DNA from: an uncultured Saprospiraceae bacterium
GTDB taxonomy: Bacteria; Bacteroidota; Bacteroidia; Chitinophagales; Saprospiraceae
DNA length: 56,768 bases
NCBI GenBank assembly: GCA_938007965.1
Contig: CALLMH010000079.1
Span: 1 to 56,768, forward strand
Direction: 5' to 3'
Part shown: one piece after another, positions 28,069-36,113 of the stretch
How positions within the stretch are numbered: the stretch's first letter is position 1
How the letters are laid out: every line of letters begins with the position of its first letter
Translations under genes and position numbers: made by a program
The notes under the pieces: model-generated
The model's database searches: none
Told to the model about the DNA's origin: nothing
The model's input: the letters and a program-made list of their open reading frames with translations, nothing else

Positions 28069-29208
28069 ATGAAATTTAATACAAAAGTAATCCATGCAGG
28101 CATCGAGCCAGATCCAGCTACGGGAGCTATCATGACGCCAATATATCAGACCTCTACCTATGTACAGGATTCACCGGGAGAGCACAAGGGATTTGCCTAT
28201 GCAAGATCTCAAAATCCTACGAGGAGTGCATTAGAGAAGAATCTCTCTGCATTAGAAAACGGATACGATGCTATCTGTTTTGGGAGTGGACTGGCCGCTA
28301 TGGATGCGATTCTGAAGTTGTTGTCTCCAGGAGACGAAGTAATATCCACCAATGATTTGTATGGGGGATCTTATCGATTGATGACACAAGTATTCAGCAA
28401 GTATGGGATTAATTTCAGTTTCGTAGGATTGGAAGATGCGGAGTCTATCAGAGATCATATCACAGAAAAAACAAAGATGATTTGGCTCGAAACTCCAACT
28501 AATCCAATGCTTAATATTATTGACATCTCTGCCGTTTGCACGTCTGTCAAAGATCTTGATATTAATGTAGTAGTAGATAATACCTTTGCATCACCATATT
28601 TACAGAGTCCCATTGATCTTGGTGCTCATATCGTATTGCACTCAGCTACCAAATACCTTGGAGGGCACTCAGATGTAGTGCACGGGGCAGTTATTGTAGA
28701 TAGAAAAGAATTGGCCGATCAGCTTCACTTTATTCAAAATGCTGTCGGTGCGGTGCCTGGTCCTCAAGATTGTTTTTTAGTGCTAAGAGGGATTAAGACA
28801 TTACATCTTCGAGTACAGCGTGCATGCGAGAATGCTAGGAAGATAGCGGAATTTCTATTGACGAATGACAAAGTAGCCAATGTGTACTACCCGGGTTTCG
28901 TCGATCACCCAAACCACGAAATAGCGAGCCGGCAAATGAGAGATTTCGGAGGTATGGTATCTTTCGATCTCAAGGAAGATACCATCGAAATGGCTAATAA
29001 AATACTTTCTAAGACCCATTATTTTTCTTTGGCAGAATCATTGGGCGGTGTAGAATCGCTTATCGGACACCCTGCTACGATGACTCATTCTAGTATTCCT
29101 CATGCGGAGAGAGTGAAAATAGGTCTGACAGATTCACTGATAAGGCTGAGCGTAGGCGTAGAAGATGTGGAGGATCTCATCCTAGATTTGAAAACAGCAT
29201 TAGGATAA
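28069..29208 (+). CDS. Cystathionine gamma-synthase/lyase family PLP enzyme
   Basis: The 379-residue product is a full-length Cys/Met metabolism PLP-dependent enzyme. The PLP-binding lysine is Lys195 in HSATKYLGGHSDVVHG. The N-terminal INTKVIHAG-like start (MKFNTKVIHAGIEPDPATGA), YARSQNPTR and the C-terminal SLGGVESLIGHPATMTH are diagnostic. The SLGGVESLI motif with His-Pro fits cystathionine gamma-synthase or gamma-lyase; sequence alone does not separate them. It would act in the cytoplasm in methionine/cysteine interconversion. No other met gene is nearby. It is the last gene of the run that starts at the HTH regulator. Confidence 0.93.
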   Translation: MKFNTKVIHAGIEPDPATGAIMTPIYQTSTYVQDSPGEHKGFAYARSQNPTRSALEKNLSALENGYDAICFGSGLAAMDAILKLLSPGDEVISTNDLYGGSYRLMTQVFSKYGINFSFVGLEDAESIRDHITEKTKMIWLETPTNPMLNIIDISAVCTSVKDLDINVVVDNTFASPYLQSPIDLGAHIVLHSATKYLGGHSDVVHGAVIVDRKELADQLHFIQNAVGAVPGPQDCFLVLRGIKTLHLRVQRACENARKIAEFLLTNDKVANVYYPGFVDHPNHEIASRQMRDFGGMVSFDLKEDTIEMANKILSKTHYFSLAESLGGVESLIGHPATMTHSSIPHAERVKIGLTDSLIRLSVGVEDVEDLILDLKTALG

Positions 29209-29256
29209 TACTGTAAATTGTATGTTACTTTACATAAATCAGTAATATGTGTCGTC

Positions 29257-29264
29257 TATTTTTG
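29257..29264 (+). promoter_or_regulatory. Bacteroidota -7 element (TATTTTTG)
   Basis: TATTTTTG matches TAnnTTTG and lies 173 bases upstream of the M43 protease gene in an otherwise non-coding spacer. No convincing -33 element was seen. Confidence 0.3.
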
Positions 29265-29436
29265 CGTATTCAAAATTAAATATCAAATATCAGCCAATGG
29301 TTAGTTGTGAAATGACGAATTTTTGTCATTCACGAAATAATTGAATATAATTATTTTGCAATTGTAAATTATATGTTTACATTGCGAGTGCATTCAAACA
29401 TACCCTCCATTTTTTAATTAACAACCAACCAATATA

Positions 29437-31806
29437 ATGAGAAAGTTAGTACTTTTACTCGTGGTGGGCTTGCTATGCGCAAACTCCTACGGCCAGAGAC
29501 AGTGTAGTGCCATGGATCACTTACACAATGAAATCGAAGCCAATCCAGATCGAGCCCGAATTCTAGACGAAATCGAATCACACACATCCAATTGGATCAA
29601 AGAAAATGGAGACAACTCTGAAAGAGACGTTATTACGATCCCCGTTGTCTTTCACGTAGTGTATAGAACCGAGACAGAAAATATTAGTGCGGCTCAAATA
29701 CAGACACAGCTCGATGTACTTAACGAAGACTTTAGAAGATTAAATACAGATGCAGATGGTACGTGGTCACAGGCTGCAGATACTGAAATAGAATTTTGTC
29801 TTGCGACTGTAGATCCAAATGGCAATGCCACTAATGGAATCACTCGAACAAGTACAACTGTAAACGGATTTGGAACCAATGATGCAGTGAAATTCGCCTC
29901 TTCTGGAGGAAAAGATGCATGGCCATCAAGCGATTATCTTAATTTTTGGGTATGTAATATCGGAGGAGGAATACTCGGATATGCTCAGTTTCCTGGTGGT
30001 AATGCTAGCACAGATGGAGTCGTGAATGGATACCAATATACAGGGACTATAGGAACTGCTACTGCACCATTCGATCTTGGAAGAACAGGAACTCATGAAG
30101 TAGGGCATTGGTTAAATCTTAGGCACATCTGGGGTGATGGTGGATGTAATGTAGATGATTTCGTAGCGGATACACCTACTTCTGATGCACCTAATTATGG
30201 ATGTGCGGCAGGTCATACATCATGTAGTACGACTGATATGGTACAGAACTATATGGATTACTCTGATGATGGATGTATGAATCTATTTACATCAGGACAA
30301 AAGTCTAGGATGCAAGCCTTGTTTGCTCCTGGTGGATTTAGAAATAGTTTGACGAATAGTAATGCTTGCGGTAATGGGAATCCTCCACCGCCGCCAGCGG
30401 GCTGTAATGATAATGAAGTAGTAGTAACGATTAACTTCGATAACTATCCTGAGGAAACAGCATGGGCACTTACTAATAGTGCGGGTGCTACCGTAGCATC
30501 TGGAGGTACTTACGGATCACAGGCTGATGGGTCGACATTATCTATTGATGTATGTTTGCCAGATGGCTGTTATGATTTTAATATCACTGATACATATGGA
30601 GACGGCATCTGCTGCTCTTATGGCAATGGGTCATATGCAGTTACGAATGCTGGATCGACATTAGCAAGTGGTGGATCATTCGGCGCCAATGAAACTACCA
30701 ATATATGCGTAGGAGGTGGTAGTCCAGAGCCTACGTGTACAGATGGTATTCAGAACGGTGATGAGACAGGCATTGATTGTGGAGGTGCTAGTTGCGCTCC
30801 ATGTGTAAGTTGCAATGACGGTGTTCAGAATGGAGATGAAACAGGAGTCGATTGTGGAGGTTCTAGTTGTGCTCCATGTGTAAGTTGTAATGACGGTATC
30901 CAGAACGGAAACGAAACAGGCGTTGATTGCGGAGGTTCTGATTGTGCTGCATGTTTTACATGCGACGATGGTGTTCAGAATGGAAATGAAACAGGCGTCG
31001 ACTGTGGCGGACCTGACTGTGCTCCATGTAATACTGGATCTTCTGACGAATTGTTTGCACACTACTTCGAGACGGGCTGGGATGGCTGGCAAGATGGTGG
31101 GTCTGATTGTTATAGATATTCAGGCGGTCGATCTTACGAAGGCAGTTACTCTATCAGATTAAGAGATAATTCGGGGACCGCTTCAGCGATGACTTCTCCA
31201 TCGTATAATGTAAGTTCATATTCGGCACTTGAGATTGAATTCTTTTTCTATCCAAATAGTATGGAGACAGGAGAAGATTTCTTCGTGAGGTTCTATGATG
31301 GAAGTTCTTGGAATACGGTCGCTTCATATGCTAGAGGTACTGATTTTAATAATAATACTTTCTATTCAGCAACAGTTACTGTATCTGCGGCGGATTATAA
31401 TTTTGCATCTAATTCTAGATTCAGATTTCAATGTGATGCCAGTGCGAATGCTGATAGGATATATATAGATCAAGTATCTGTCACGGGAATAGGATCTAGC
31501 AATAGGAATGCTGGTGTGTCTTCTTCTTCTATTACCCCAATAAGAGTTTTATCAGAAACAATATCGGGCGCAAATGAAGAAGAATTCTCTGCATATCCTA
31601 ATCCAGCTAGTTCTGATGTGACGATTACATCAGAAGACAATATCAATAGATTGAAAGTATTCAGCATAACGGGTCAGATGTTAGTAGATAGAAAAATTAA
31701 TAATTCTCAGACACAATTGGACGTATCATCACTTGAATCAGGGATCTACATGATTTCTATTGAGACAGATGAAGAGGTCATGACTAAGAAATTTATAAAA
31801 CAATAG
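29437..31806 (+). CDS. M43 family zinc metalloprotease with T9SS sorting domain
   Basis: The 789-residue product has a signal peptide (ending NSYGQ) and then an M43 (cytophagalysin/pappalysin) catalytic domain. The zinc motif is His220-Glu221-xx-His224-xxxxx-His230 (HEVGHWLNLRHIWG); the family glycine between the second and third ligands is Asn227 here. The Met-turn is in NYMDYSDDGCM. A beta domain (about 330-430, CNDNEVVVTINFDNYPEE) is followed by four 25-residue Cys repeats (434-533), a jelly-roll-like domain (DELFAHYFETGWDGWQDGG) and the T9SS tail (SAYPNPASSDVTI). It is expected to be secreted and surface-bound or released, degrading proteins outside the cell. It is monocistronic, with a terminator following. 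Confidence 0.93.
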   Translation: MRKLVLLLVVGLLCANSYGQRQCSAMDHLHNEIEANPDRARILDEIESHTSNWIKENGDNSERDVITIPVVFHVVYRTETENISAAQIQTQLDVLNEDFRRLNTDADGTWSQAADTEIEFCLATVDPNGNATNGITRTSTTVNGFGTNDAVKFASSGGKDAWPSSDYLNFWVCNIGGGILGYAQFPGGNASTDGVVNGYQYTGTIGTATAPFDLGRTGTHEVGHWLNLRHIWGDGGCNVDDFVADTPTSDAPNYGCAAGHTSCSTTDMVQNYMDYSDDGCMNLFTSGQKSRMQALFAPGGFRNSLTNSNACGNGNPPPPPAGCNDNEVVVTINFDNYPEETAWALTNSAGATVASGGTYGSQADGSTLSIDVCLPDGCYDFNITDTYGDGICCSYGNGSYAVTNAGSTLASGGSFGANETTNICVGGGSPEPTCTDGIQNGDETGIDCGGASCAPCVSCNDGVQNGDETGVDCGGSSCAPCVSCNDGIQNGNETGVDCGGSDCAACFTCDDGVQNGNETGVDCGGPDCAPCNTGSSDELFAHYFETGWDGWQDGGSDCYRYSGGRSYEGSYSIRLRDNSGTASAMTSPSYNVSSYSALEIEFFFYPNSMETGEDFFVRFYDGSSWNTVASYARGTDFNNNTFYSATVTVSAADYNFASNSRFRFQCDASANADRIYIDQVSVTGIGSSNRNAGVSSSSITPIRVLSETISGANEEEFSAYPNPASSDVTITSEDNINRLKVFSITGQMLVDRKINNSQTQLDVSSLESGIYMISIETDEEVMTKKFIKQ
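30736..31035 (+). repeat. Four tandem 75-bp coding repeats
   Basis: Four in-frame copies of a 25-codon unit encode C-x-DG-[IV]-QNG-x-ETG-[IV]-DCGG-x-x-CA-x-C. Each unit carries four cysteines, likely two disulfide bonds, as a rigid stalk between the protease and the C-terminal domains. The copies are close enough at the DNA level for recombination to change the number. Confidence 0.85.
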
Positions 31807-31832
31807 AACTAGAGATTTCAATTGAAATGCAA

Positions 31833-31872
31833 ATGTCCCCTTTAGATTGATTTCTAAAGGGGCATTTTTTGT
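31833..31872 (+). terminator. Terminator of the M43 protease gene
   Basis: CCCCTTTAGA (31837-31846) and TCTAAAGGGG (31853-31862) form a perfect 10-bp stem, extended by ATG/CAT with one bulge, followed by a T6 run. It begins about 30 bases after the stop codon. Confidence 0.9.
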
Positions 31873-31904
31873 TTACCTTGCCACAGAATTAAATATCCAA
31901 GATC

Positions 31905-32669
31905 TTGAAAATAACATTACTAGGTACAGGTACATCGCAGGGCATACCAGTAGTGGGTTGTGATTGTGATGTATGTACGTCAGAGGATTCTAGAGATAAG
32001 AGACTGAGGTCAGGTGTACTGGTAGAGAGTGGAGACACTAATATCTTGATCGATACAGGACCAGACCTTCGTTATCAAATGCTGAAGAATAGGGTACATA
32101 AAGTAGATACTATTCTATATACACACGAGCACAATGATCATATAATAGGCTTAGATGATATACGGCCGTTTAATTTTGCCCAGAAGATAGATATGCCATT
32201 ATATGCTATGCCGAGAGTAGCGGACGAATTAGAATGCAGGTTTGGCTACATATTTCAGGAGAGCCAATATCCTGGCTTACCAAGAGCGATCATGAATCGA
32301 TTAGAAAATCTAGATCCTTTTCATATATTTGACATCAAGGTGCAGCCGATCAATATTATGCATGGCAATCTACCGATTCTTGGATACAGATTAGGAGATT
32401 TTGCTTTTATCACAGATGCATCATTCATCAGTGATGAAAATGTAGAGCTGCTTCAAGGCTGTAAAGTAATTGTAATAAATGCACTTCAGAAAAAAGCACA
32501 TCGAACACATTTTACTTTGAGTCAAGCATTAGATATGATCGGACGTATCCAGCCAGAAAAAGCATACATCACTCACCTTAGTCACCGAATGGGAAAGACG
32601 GTCGAGTGGGAAAAAGATCTCCCAAAAAATGTTTTTCCAGCATTTGATGGTCTCGAAATACATTTATAA
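31905..32669 (+). CDS. MBL-fold metallo-hydrolase (PhnP-like)
   Basis: The 254-residue metallo-beta-lactamase-fold enzyme has MKITLLGTGTSQGIPVVGC at the N-terminus. This motif begins the PhnP/RNase Z-like branch and supports the TTG start codon; there is no ATG or GTG in a suitable place. Cys19, Cys21 and Cys24 (CDCDVC) fit the structural zinc of PhnP. The metal site is His74-x-His76-x-Asp78-His79 (THEHNDH). Later ITDASFI and ITHLSHRMG complete the metal ligands. Members act as cyclic phosphodiesterases or with unknown substrates. PhnP itself belongs to phosphonate metabolism, but no phn genes are present, so the substrate is open. The gene stands 166 bases upstream of the T9SS operon. Confidence 0.9.
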   Translation: MKITLLGTGTSQGIPVVGCDCDVCTSEDSRDKRLRSGVLVESGDTNILIDTGPDLRYQMLKNRVHKVDTILYTHEHNDHIIGLDDIRPFNFAQKIDMPLYAMPRVADELECRFGYIFQESQYPGLPRAIMNRLENLDPFHIFDIKVQPINIMHGNLPILGYRLGDFAFITDASFISDENVELLQGCKVIVINALQKKAHRTHFTLSQALDMIGRIQPEKAYITHLSHRMGKTVEWEKDLPKNVFPAFDGLEIHL

Positions 32670-32835
32670 TTACTTTGTACTGAGCAGAACATTATTCAGG
32701 TTCGATTGTCAATCGTAAGTACTTAGGGGTTATTTAGTGATAATCTTATTTGTATTGTAGAGAAAACCTAGTACATTTATACACACACGACGTTTTTGGA
32801 TCATATTTATATCGTTTTAAAACTGAATATTCGTC

Positions 32836-33795
32836 TTGAAGAAGATATACTTCATATTATCATTTGTACTTTTTTGTTCTGCTTCTTATGGGCAGCAGCA
32901 AAATCAGTATACACAGTTTGCATTGAATAAGTATGTATTTAATCCTGCATATGCAGGTTTAGATTTCTCAGTAAGTGCTAATCTCATGTATCGTAATCAG
33001 TGGGATGGATTAGACGGCAGACCTACGGATCTAAACCTAAATGTACACCTTCCATTTTATCTATGGAGCGGAGCGATTGGAGCCAGTGTAGATCGACAAT
33101 CCTTCGGTGTGTTATCTCAGACGAGCTTATCAGGATCTTATAATTATGTAGCAAGTCTCCAATATGGGCTTTTGTCTTTCGGGGGCAGGTTGGGCATTAG
33201 TCAATTGAGCATCGATGGATCTCGGATCGTAACTCCAGAAGGAGAATACAGCGGGTCTTTCACTCACAATGATCCTATACTTTTGGAAAATACAGATTTA
33301 GGTATAGGGATAAAGTGGGATGCAGGGGTATATTTTTATAATAAAAAGGTCGAGACAGGTGTTGCGATCAGCCATTTACCTCAGAATTCTATCTCTTTAG
33401 AACGTACATCTTACACTCAAGCGACCCATTTGAATGCTTTTTTTCAATATAATTTTAAAATTTTAGAAAATATTGATCTTCTGCAAAGTATCTTACTAAA
33501 ATCCGATTTTAATCAAATTCAAAGTGATGTTTCTTCGATTATTAAAATTAATGGCAATATTTTTGGAGGTATAAATGTACGAGGATATAATTCTCGTTCG
33601 CTAGATGCAATGGCTATCATAGCGGGGATGAAATTAGGAGACCACTACACCTTGAGTTATAGCTACGATATAGGTGTATCGGGCTTGCGGCGGGCACATG
33701 AGGGTACACATGAGATACTTCTCAATTATAACCTCCGCAAGATTTTGGGTTCAGGTGAGCTTCCTAAGATCATATATAATCCTAGGTATTTGTAA
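32836..33795 (+). CDS. porP: PorP/SprF family T9SS outer-membrane protein
   Basis: The 319-residue product has a signal peptide (ending ASYGQ) and the family hallmark start QYTQFALNKYVFNPAYAGLD, then an outer-membrane beta-barrel. Its place directly before gldK, gldL, gldM and gldN is the same as in the porPKLMN operon of Porphyromonas gingivalis. PorP is needed for secretion and, in flavobacteria, SprF-like members help to export particular cargos such as SprB. The start codon is TTG (TTGAAGAAG); the signal peptide begins exactly there, so I accept it. The 230-base gap before gldK contains a likely separate promoter. Confidence 0.92.
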   Translation: MKKIYFILSFVLFCSASYGQQQNQYTQFALNKYVFNPAYAGLDFSVSANLMYRNQWDGLDGRPTDLNLNVHLPFYLWSGAIGASVDRQSFGVLSQTSLSGSYNYVASLQYGLLSFGGRLGISQLSIDGSRIVTPEGEYSGSFTHNDPILLENTDLGIGIKWDAGVYFYNKKVETGVAISHLPQNSISLERTSYTQATHLNAFFQYNFKILENIDLLQSILLKSDFNQIQSDVSSIIKINGNIFGGINVRGYNSRSLDAMAIIAGMKLGDHYTLSYSYDIGVSGLRRAHEGTHEILLNYNLRKILGSGELPKIIYNPRYL

Positions 33796-33936
33796 GTCAG
33801 CTATATATGGCAATTTATTTAATATGAAATATCATCAAAAAATTGGTGTTTCATGAAATAAGATGTGATTTTGATCGTTTTAGTTTCTCAAAGTTTCATA
33901 AATACTTTACGAAATGTGAAATATCAAAATATAATT

Positions 33937-33966
33937 TTTGATAATTCAAATGCAGGCTTATCTTTA
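33937..33966 (+). promoter_or_regulatory. Candidate gldKLMN promoter
   Basis: A TTTTG box (33936-33940) is followed after 18 bases by TATCTTTA (33959-33966), one base off the -7 consensus TAnnTTTG. Both spacing and position (60 bases upstream of gldK) suit a Bacteroidota promoter. Confidence 0.45.
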
Positions 33967-34025
33967 CAGCCTATAAAAATAAATGGGGCACATTATTACA
34001 TTAATGTTTATTACACTTTAACAAA

Positions 34026-35276
34026 ATGAGTAGAAATATTTTATCAAGAATTGGGGTTCTTGCGATGTTGTTTTTAATTACATCATGTGGGGTACAAGAA
34101 TCAGGTCAATTAACTGGAGTAACAGAAAGACCAAATTGGACAGGAATTAATCCTTTTGGGATGGTTTATGTACCATCTGGTACGTTGCACATAGGTCAGA
34201 GTGATCAGGATGTATTTAGTACATATACACAGAGACCTCGATCAGTAAGTATCCAAGGATTCTATATGGATGATACTGAGGTAACTAATAACGAGTATAG
34301 ACAGTTCGTCAATTGGGTAAGAGACTCGATAGCACATACTATAATGGGTGACTTCATTGAAGACGACTTCGGCAACGAGAGACTCGACTGGGAATATGAG
34401 CTAGATTATACCGATGAAACTCTAGATGAGATGTATTATCAAGGAGATATGGCATTTGACGGTAAGCGTACGATGGATATATCTAAGTTCGAATATAAGT
34501 ACGATTGGATCGATTGGAAGAAAGCATCTACTTACACTGAGTATGGTGTAGAAGGATCTAGAACGAATCTCATTCAAGAGGAAACAGCAAATATCTATCC
34601 TGACACATTAGTTTGGATTAGAGATTTCGGTTATTCGTACAACGAGCCGATGACAAGAAACTATTTTTCTCACCCAGCATTTGATGACTATCCAGTAGTA
34701 GGTGTAGATTGGAAACAAGCAAAAGCATTCTGTCACTGGAGAACAAAACTATGGAACACTTACAAAGGATTGGATCAGCCAAATTCTGAAGAGTTTAGAT
34801 TACCTACAGAGATAGAGTGGGAACACGCTGCAAGAGGTGGTCACGAATTGGCTCCATACCCATGGGGAGGATACTATGTAAGAAATGCTAAAGGATGTCT
34901 ATTGGCCAACTTTAAGCCAGGAAGAGGTAACTATCCGGAAGATGGTGGACAGTATACTGTAAAAGCAGACGCGTACTTCCCTAATGACTATGGACTATAC
35001 TGTATGTCAGGTAATGTAGCTGAGTGGACAGAAGATGCATTCCACGAAAATAGTTATACACACGAACATGATCTCAACCCAAATTACAAATATGATGCTA
35101 AGGACGAAGATCCTGAAGTATACAAGCGTAAGGTAATAAGAGGTGGATCATGGAAAGATATTTCATACTTCTTACAGACAGGTACTAGACACTGGGAGTA
35201 CCAAGATTCAGCTAAGTCATACATCGGATTCAGATGTGCACTTACGTTCTTAGGAAGGTCTATCAACGATTTCTAA
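34026..35276 (+). CDS. gldK: Gliding motility/T9SS lipoprotein GldK (PorK)
   Basis: The 416-residue lipoprotein has lipobox ITSC (Cys21) and an FGE/SUMF1-like fold: GMVYVPSGTLHIGQSD, DDTEVTNNEYRQFV, RLPTEIEWEHAARGG and a GNVAEWTEDAF segment near the C-terminus. GldK and GldN form the ring under the outer membrane that links to the PorLM motor. The fold is structural here; I see no reason to claim formylglycine-generating activity. It is the first gene of the K-L-M-N block, with 198 bases before gldL that contain a perfect inverted repeat. Confidence 0.97.
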   Translation: MSRNILSRIGVLAMLFLITSCGVQESGQLTGVTERPNWTGINPFGMVYVPSGTLHIGQSDQDVFSTYTQRPRSVSIQGFYMDDTEVTNNEYRQFVNWVRDSIAHTIMGDFIEDDFGNERLDWEYELDYTDETLDEMYYQGDMAFDGKRTMDISKFEYKYDWIDWKKASTYTEYGVEGSRTNLIQEETANIYPDTLVWIRDFGYSYNEPMTRNYFSHPAFDDYPVVGVDWKQAKAFCHWRTKLWNTYKGLDQPNSEEFRLPTEIEWEHAARGGHELAPYPWGGYYVRNAKGCLLANFKPGRGNYPEDGGQYTVKADAYFPNDYGLYCMSGNVAEWTEDAFHENSYTHEHDLNPNYKYDAKDEDPEVYKRKVIRGGSWKDISYFLQTGTRHWEYQDSAKSYIGFRCALTFLGRSINDF

Positions 35277-35297
35277 AAAATAAAATATTAAAAAATT

Positions 35298-35348
35298 ACT
35301 ATTAATATACTAAGTAACTATCGTTTAAGGTTCTTGTATATTAATAGT
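35298..35348. repeat. Perfect 13-bp inverted repeat between gldK and gldL
   Basis: ACTATTAATATAC (35298-35310) and GTATATTAATAGT (35336-35348) are exact reverse complements around a 25-base loop, followed by TCTTTTTGAG. The structure could be a partial terminator, an mRNA processing or stability element that sets different levels of GldK and GldLMN, or a protein-binding site. The AT-only stem makes it weaker than the other terminators here. Confidence 0.7.
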
Positions 35349-35474
35349 TCTTTTTGAGTGTCATTGCTGATTGGTAATTTGTAATTGGGGAAAATTTACA
35401 TATTATCTCTAGATGGCTTTCAAAATTTACAATACTTAATTATTAACTAATCCTTAATCTTAAAATTTAACAAA

Positions 35475-36059
35475 ATGAGTTTTTTCAAGTCTTCAGGTTT
35501 TAAATATTTTAAAAATCTAGTAATTGGTGTCGGTGCCGCTGTAGTAATGGTAGGAGCATTGATGAAAATTACATCTCACCCATTGGGTAACACATTCATC
35601 ACGATCGGTCTTCTTACAGAAGCAGGTCTTTTCTTAATGTTGGGTCTATTACCACCAGAAAAAGATTATTACTGGGATAAGTTATATCCAGGATTAGATA
35701 AGTACAATGCGAGCATCTCTCCATTGACAGCTGGAGGAGCTGGAGCAGCTGCAAGAAATCTTGACGCTGATGTTGTAGAAAATAAATTAGGTGGTATGTT
35801 AGATGAGCTTCAAGGAATGTCAAAAAGCCTTGGGTCATTAAAAGCATTGCAAGAAGTAGATTTCTCTCAAGCTGGTGATCAGTTGAAAGGAATGAATAAC
35901 TTCTATGCAAGAATGCAAGAAGCTATGAAAAATATGGATGCAAGTGTAGAAGATACAAAAGCATACAAAGATCAAATGGCTGCTCTTAATAAAAATCTTT
36001 CTTCTCTTAACGGAGTATACGGAAATGTATTGAATGCATTCTCTGTAAACAAAGGATAA
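35475..36059 (+). CDS. gldL: Gliding motility/T9SS motor protein GldL (PorL)
   Basis: The 194-residue inner-membrane protein has two N-terminal transmembrane helices (about 14-32 and 38-57) and a long cytoplasmic tail with a coiled coil. Glu49 in the second helix (GLLTEAGLFLMLGLLPPE) matches the conserved membrane glutamate reported as essential for the proton-driven GldLM motor. Lys31 and His35 sit in the short connecting loop. GldL forms the pentameric stator-like part, with GldM as the central dimer. It is 54 bases upstream of gldM. Confidence 0.97.
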   Translation: MSFFKSSGFKYFKNLVIGVGAAVVMVGALMKITSHPLGNTFITIGLLTEAGLFLMLGLLPPEKDYYWDKLYPGLDKYNASISPLTAGGAGAAARNLDADVVENKLGGMLDELQGMSKSLGSLKALQEVDFSQAGDQLKGMNNFYARMQEAMKNMDASVEDTKAYKDQMAALNKNLSSLNGVYGNVLNAFSVNKG

Positions 36060-36113
36060 TCCCGATCAGGATTAAAGAAAGTTTTATTAAATAACATACT
36101 TAAAATATAAAAA

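Noticed and set aside
29306-29333. Imperfect hairpin TGTGAAATGAC/GTCATTCACG before the M43 protease gene
   Set aside because: One bulge, no T run and 98 bases after the previous stop codon, so neither a terminator nor a riboswitch can be claimed.
30736-31035. CRISPR-like regular spacing of repeats
   Set aside because: The 75-bp units are contiguous and in frame within a coding region, with no unique spacers; they are protein repeats.
36060-36113. TAATCC/GGATTA hairpin between gldL and gldM
   Set aside because: Only six base pairs, overlapping the gldL stop codon, with no T run; the gap is otherwise a normal operon spacer.
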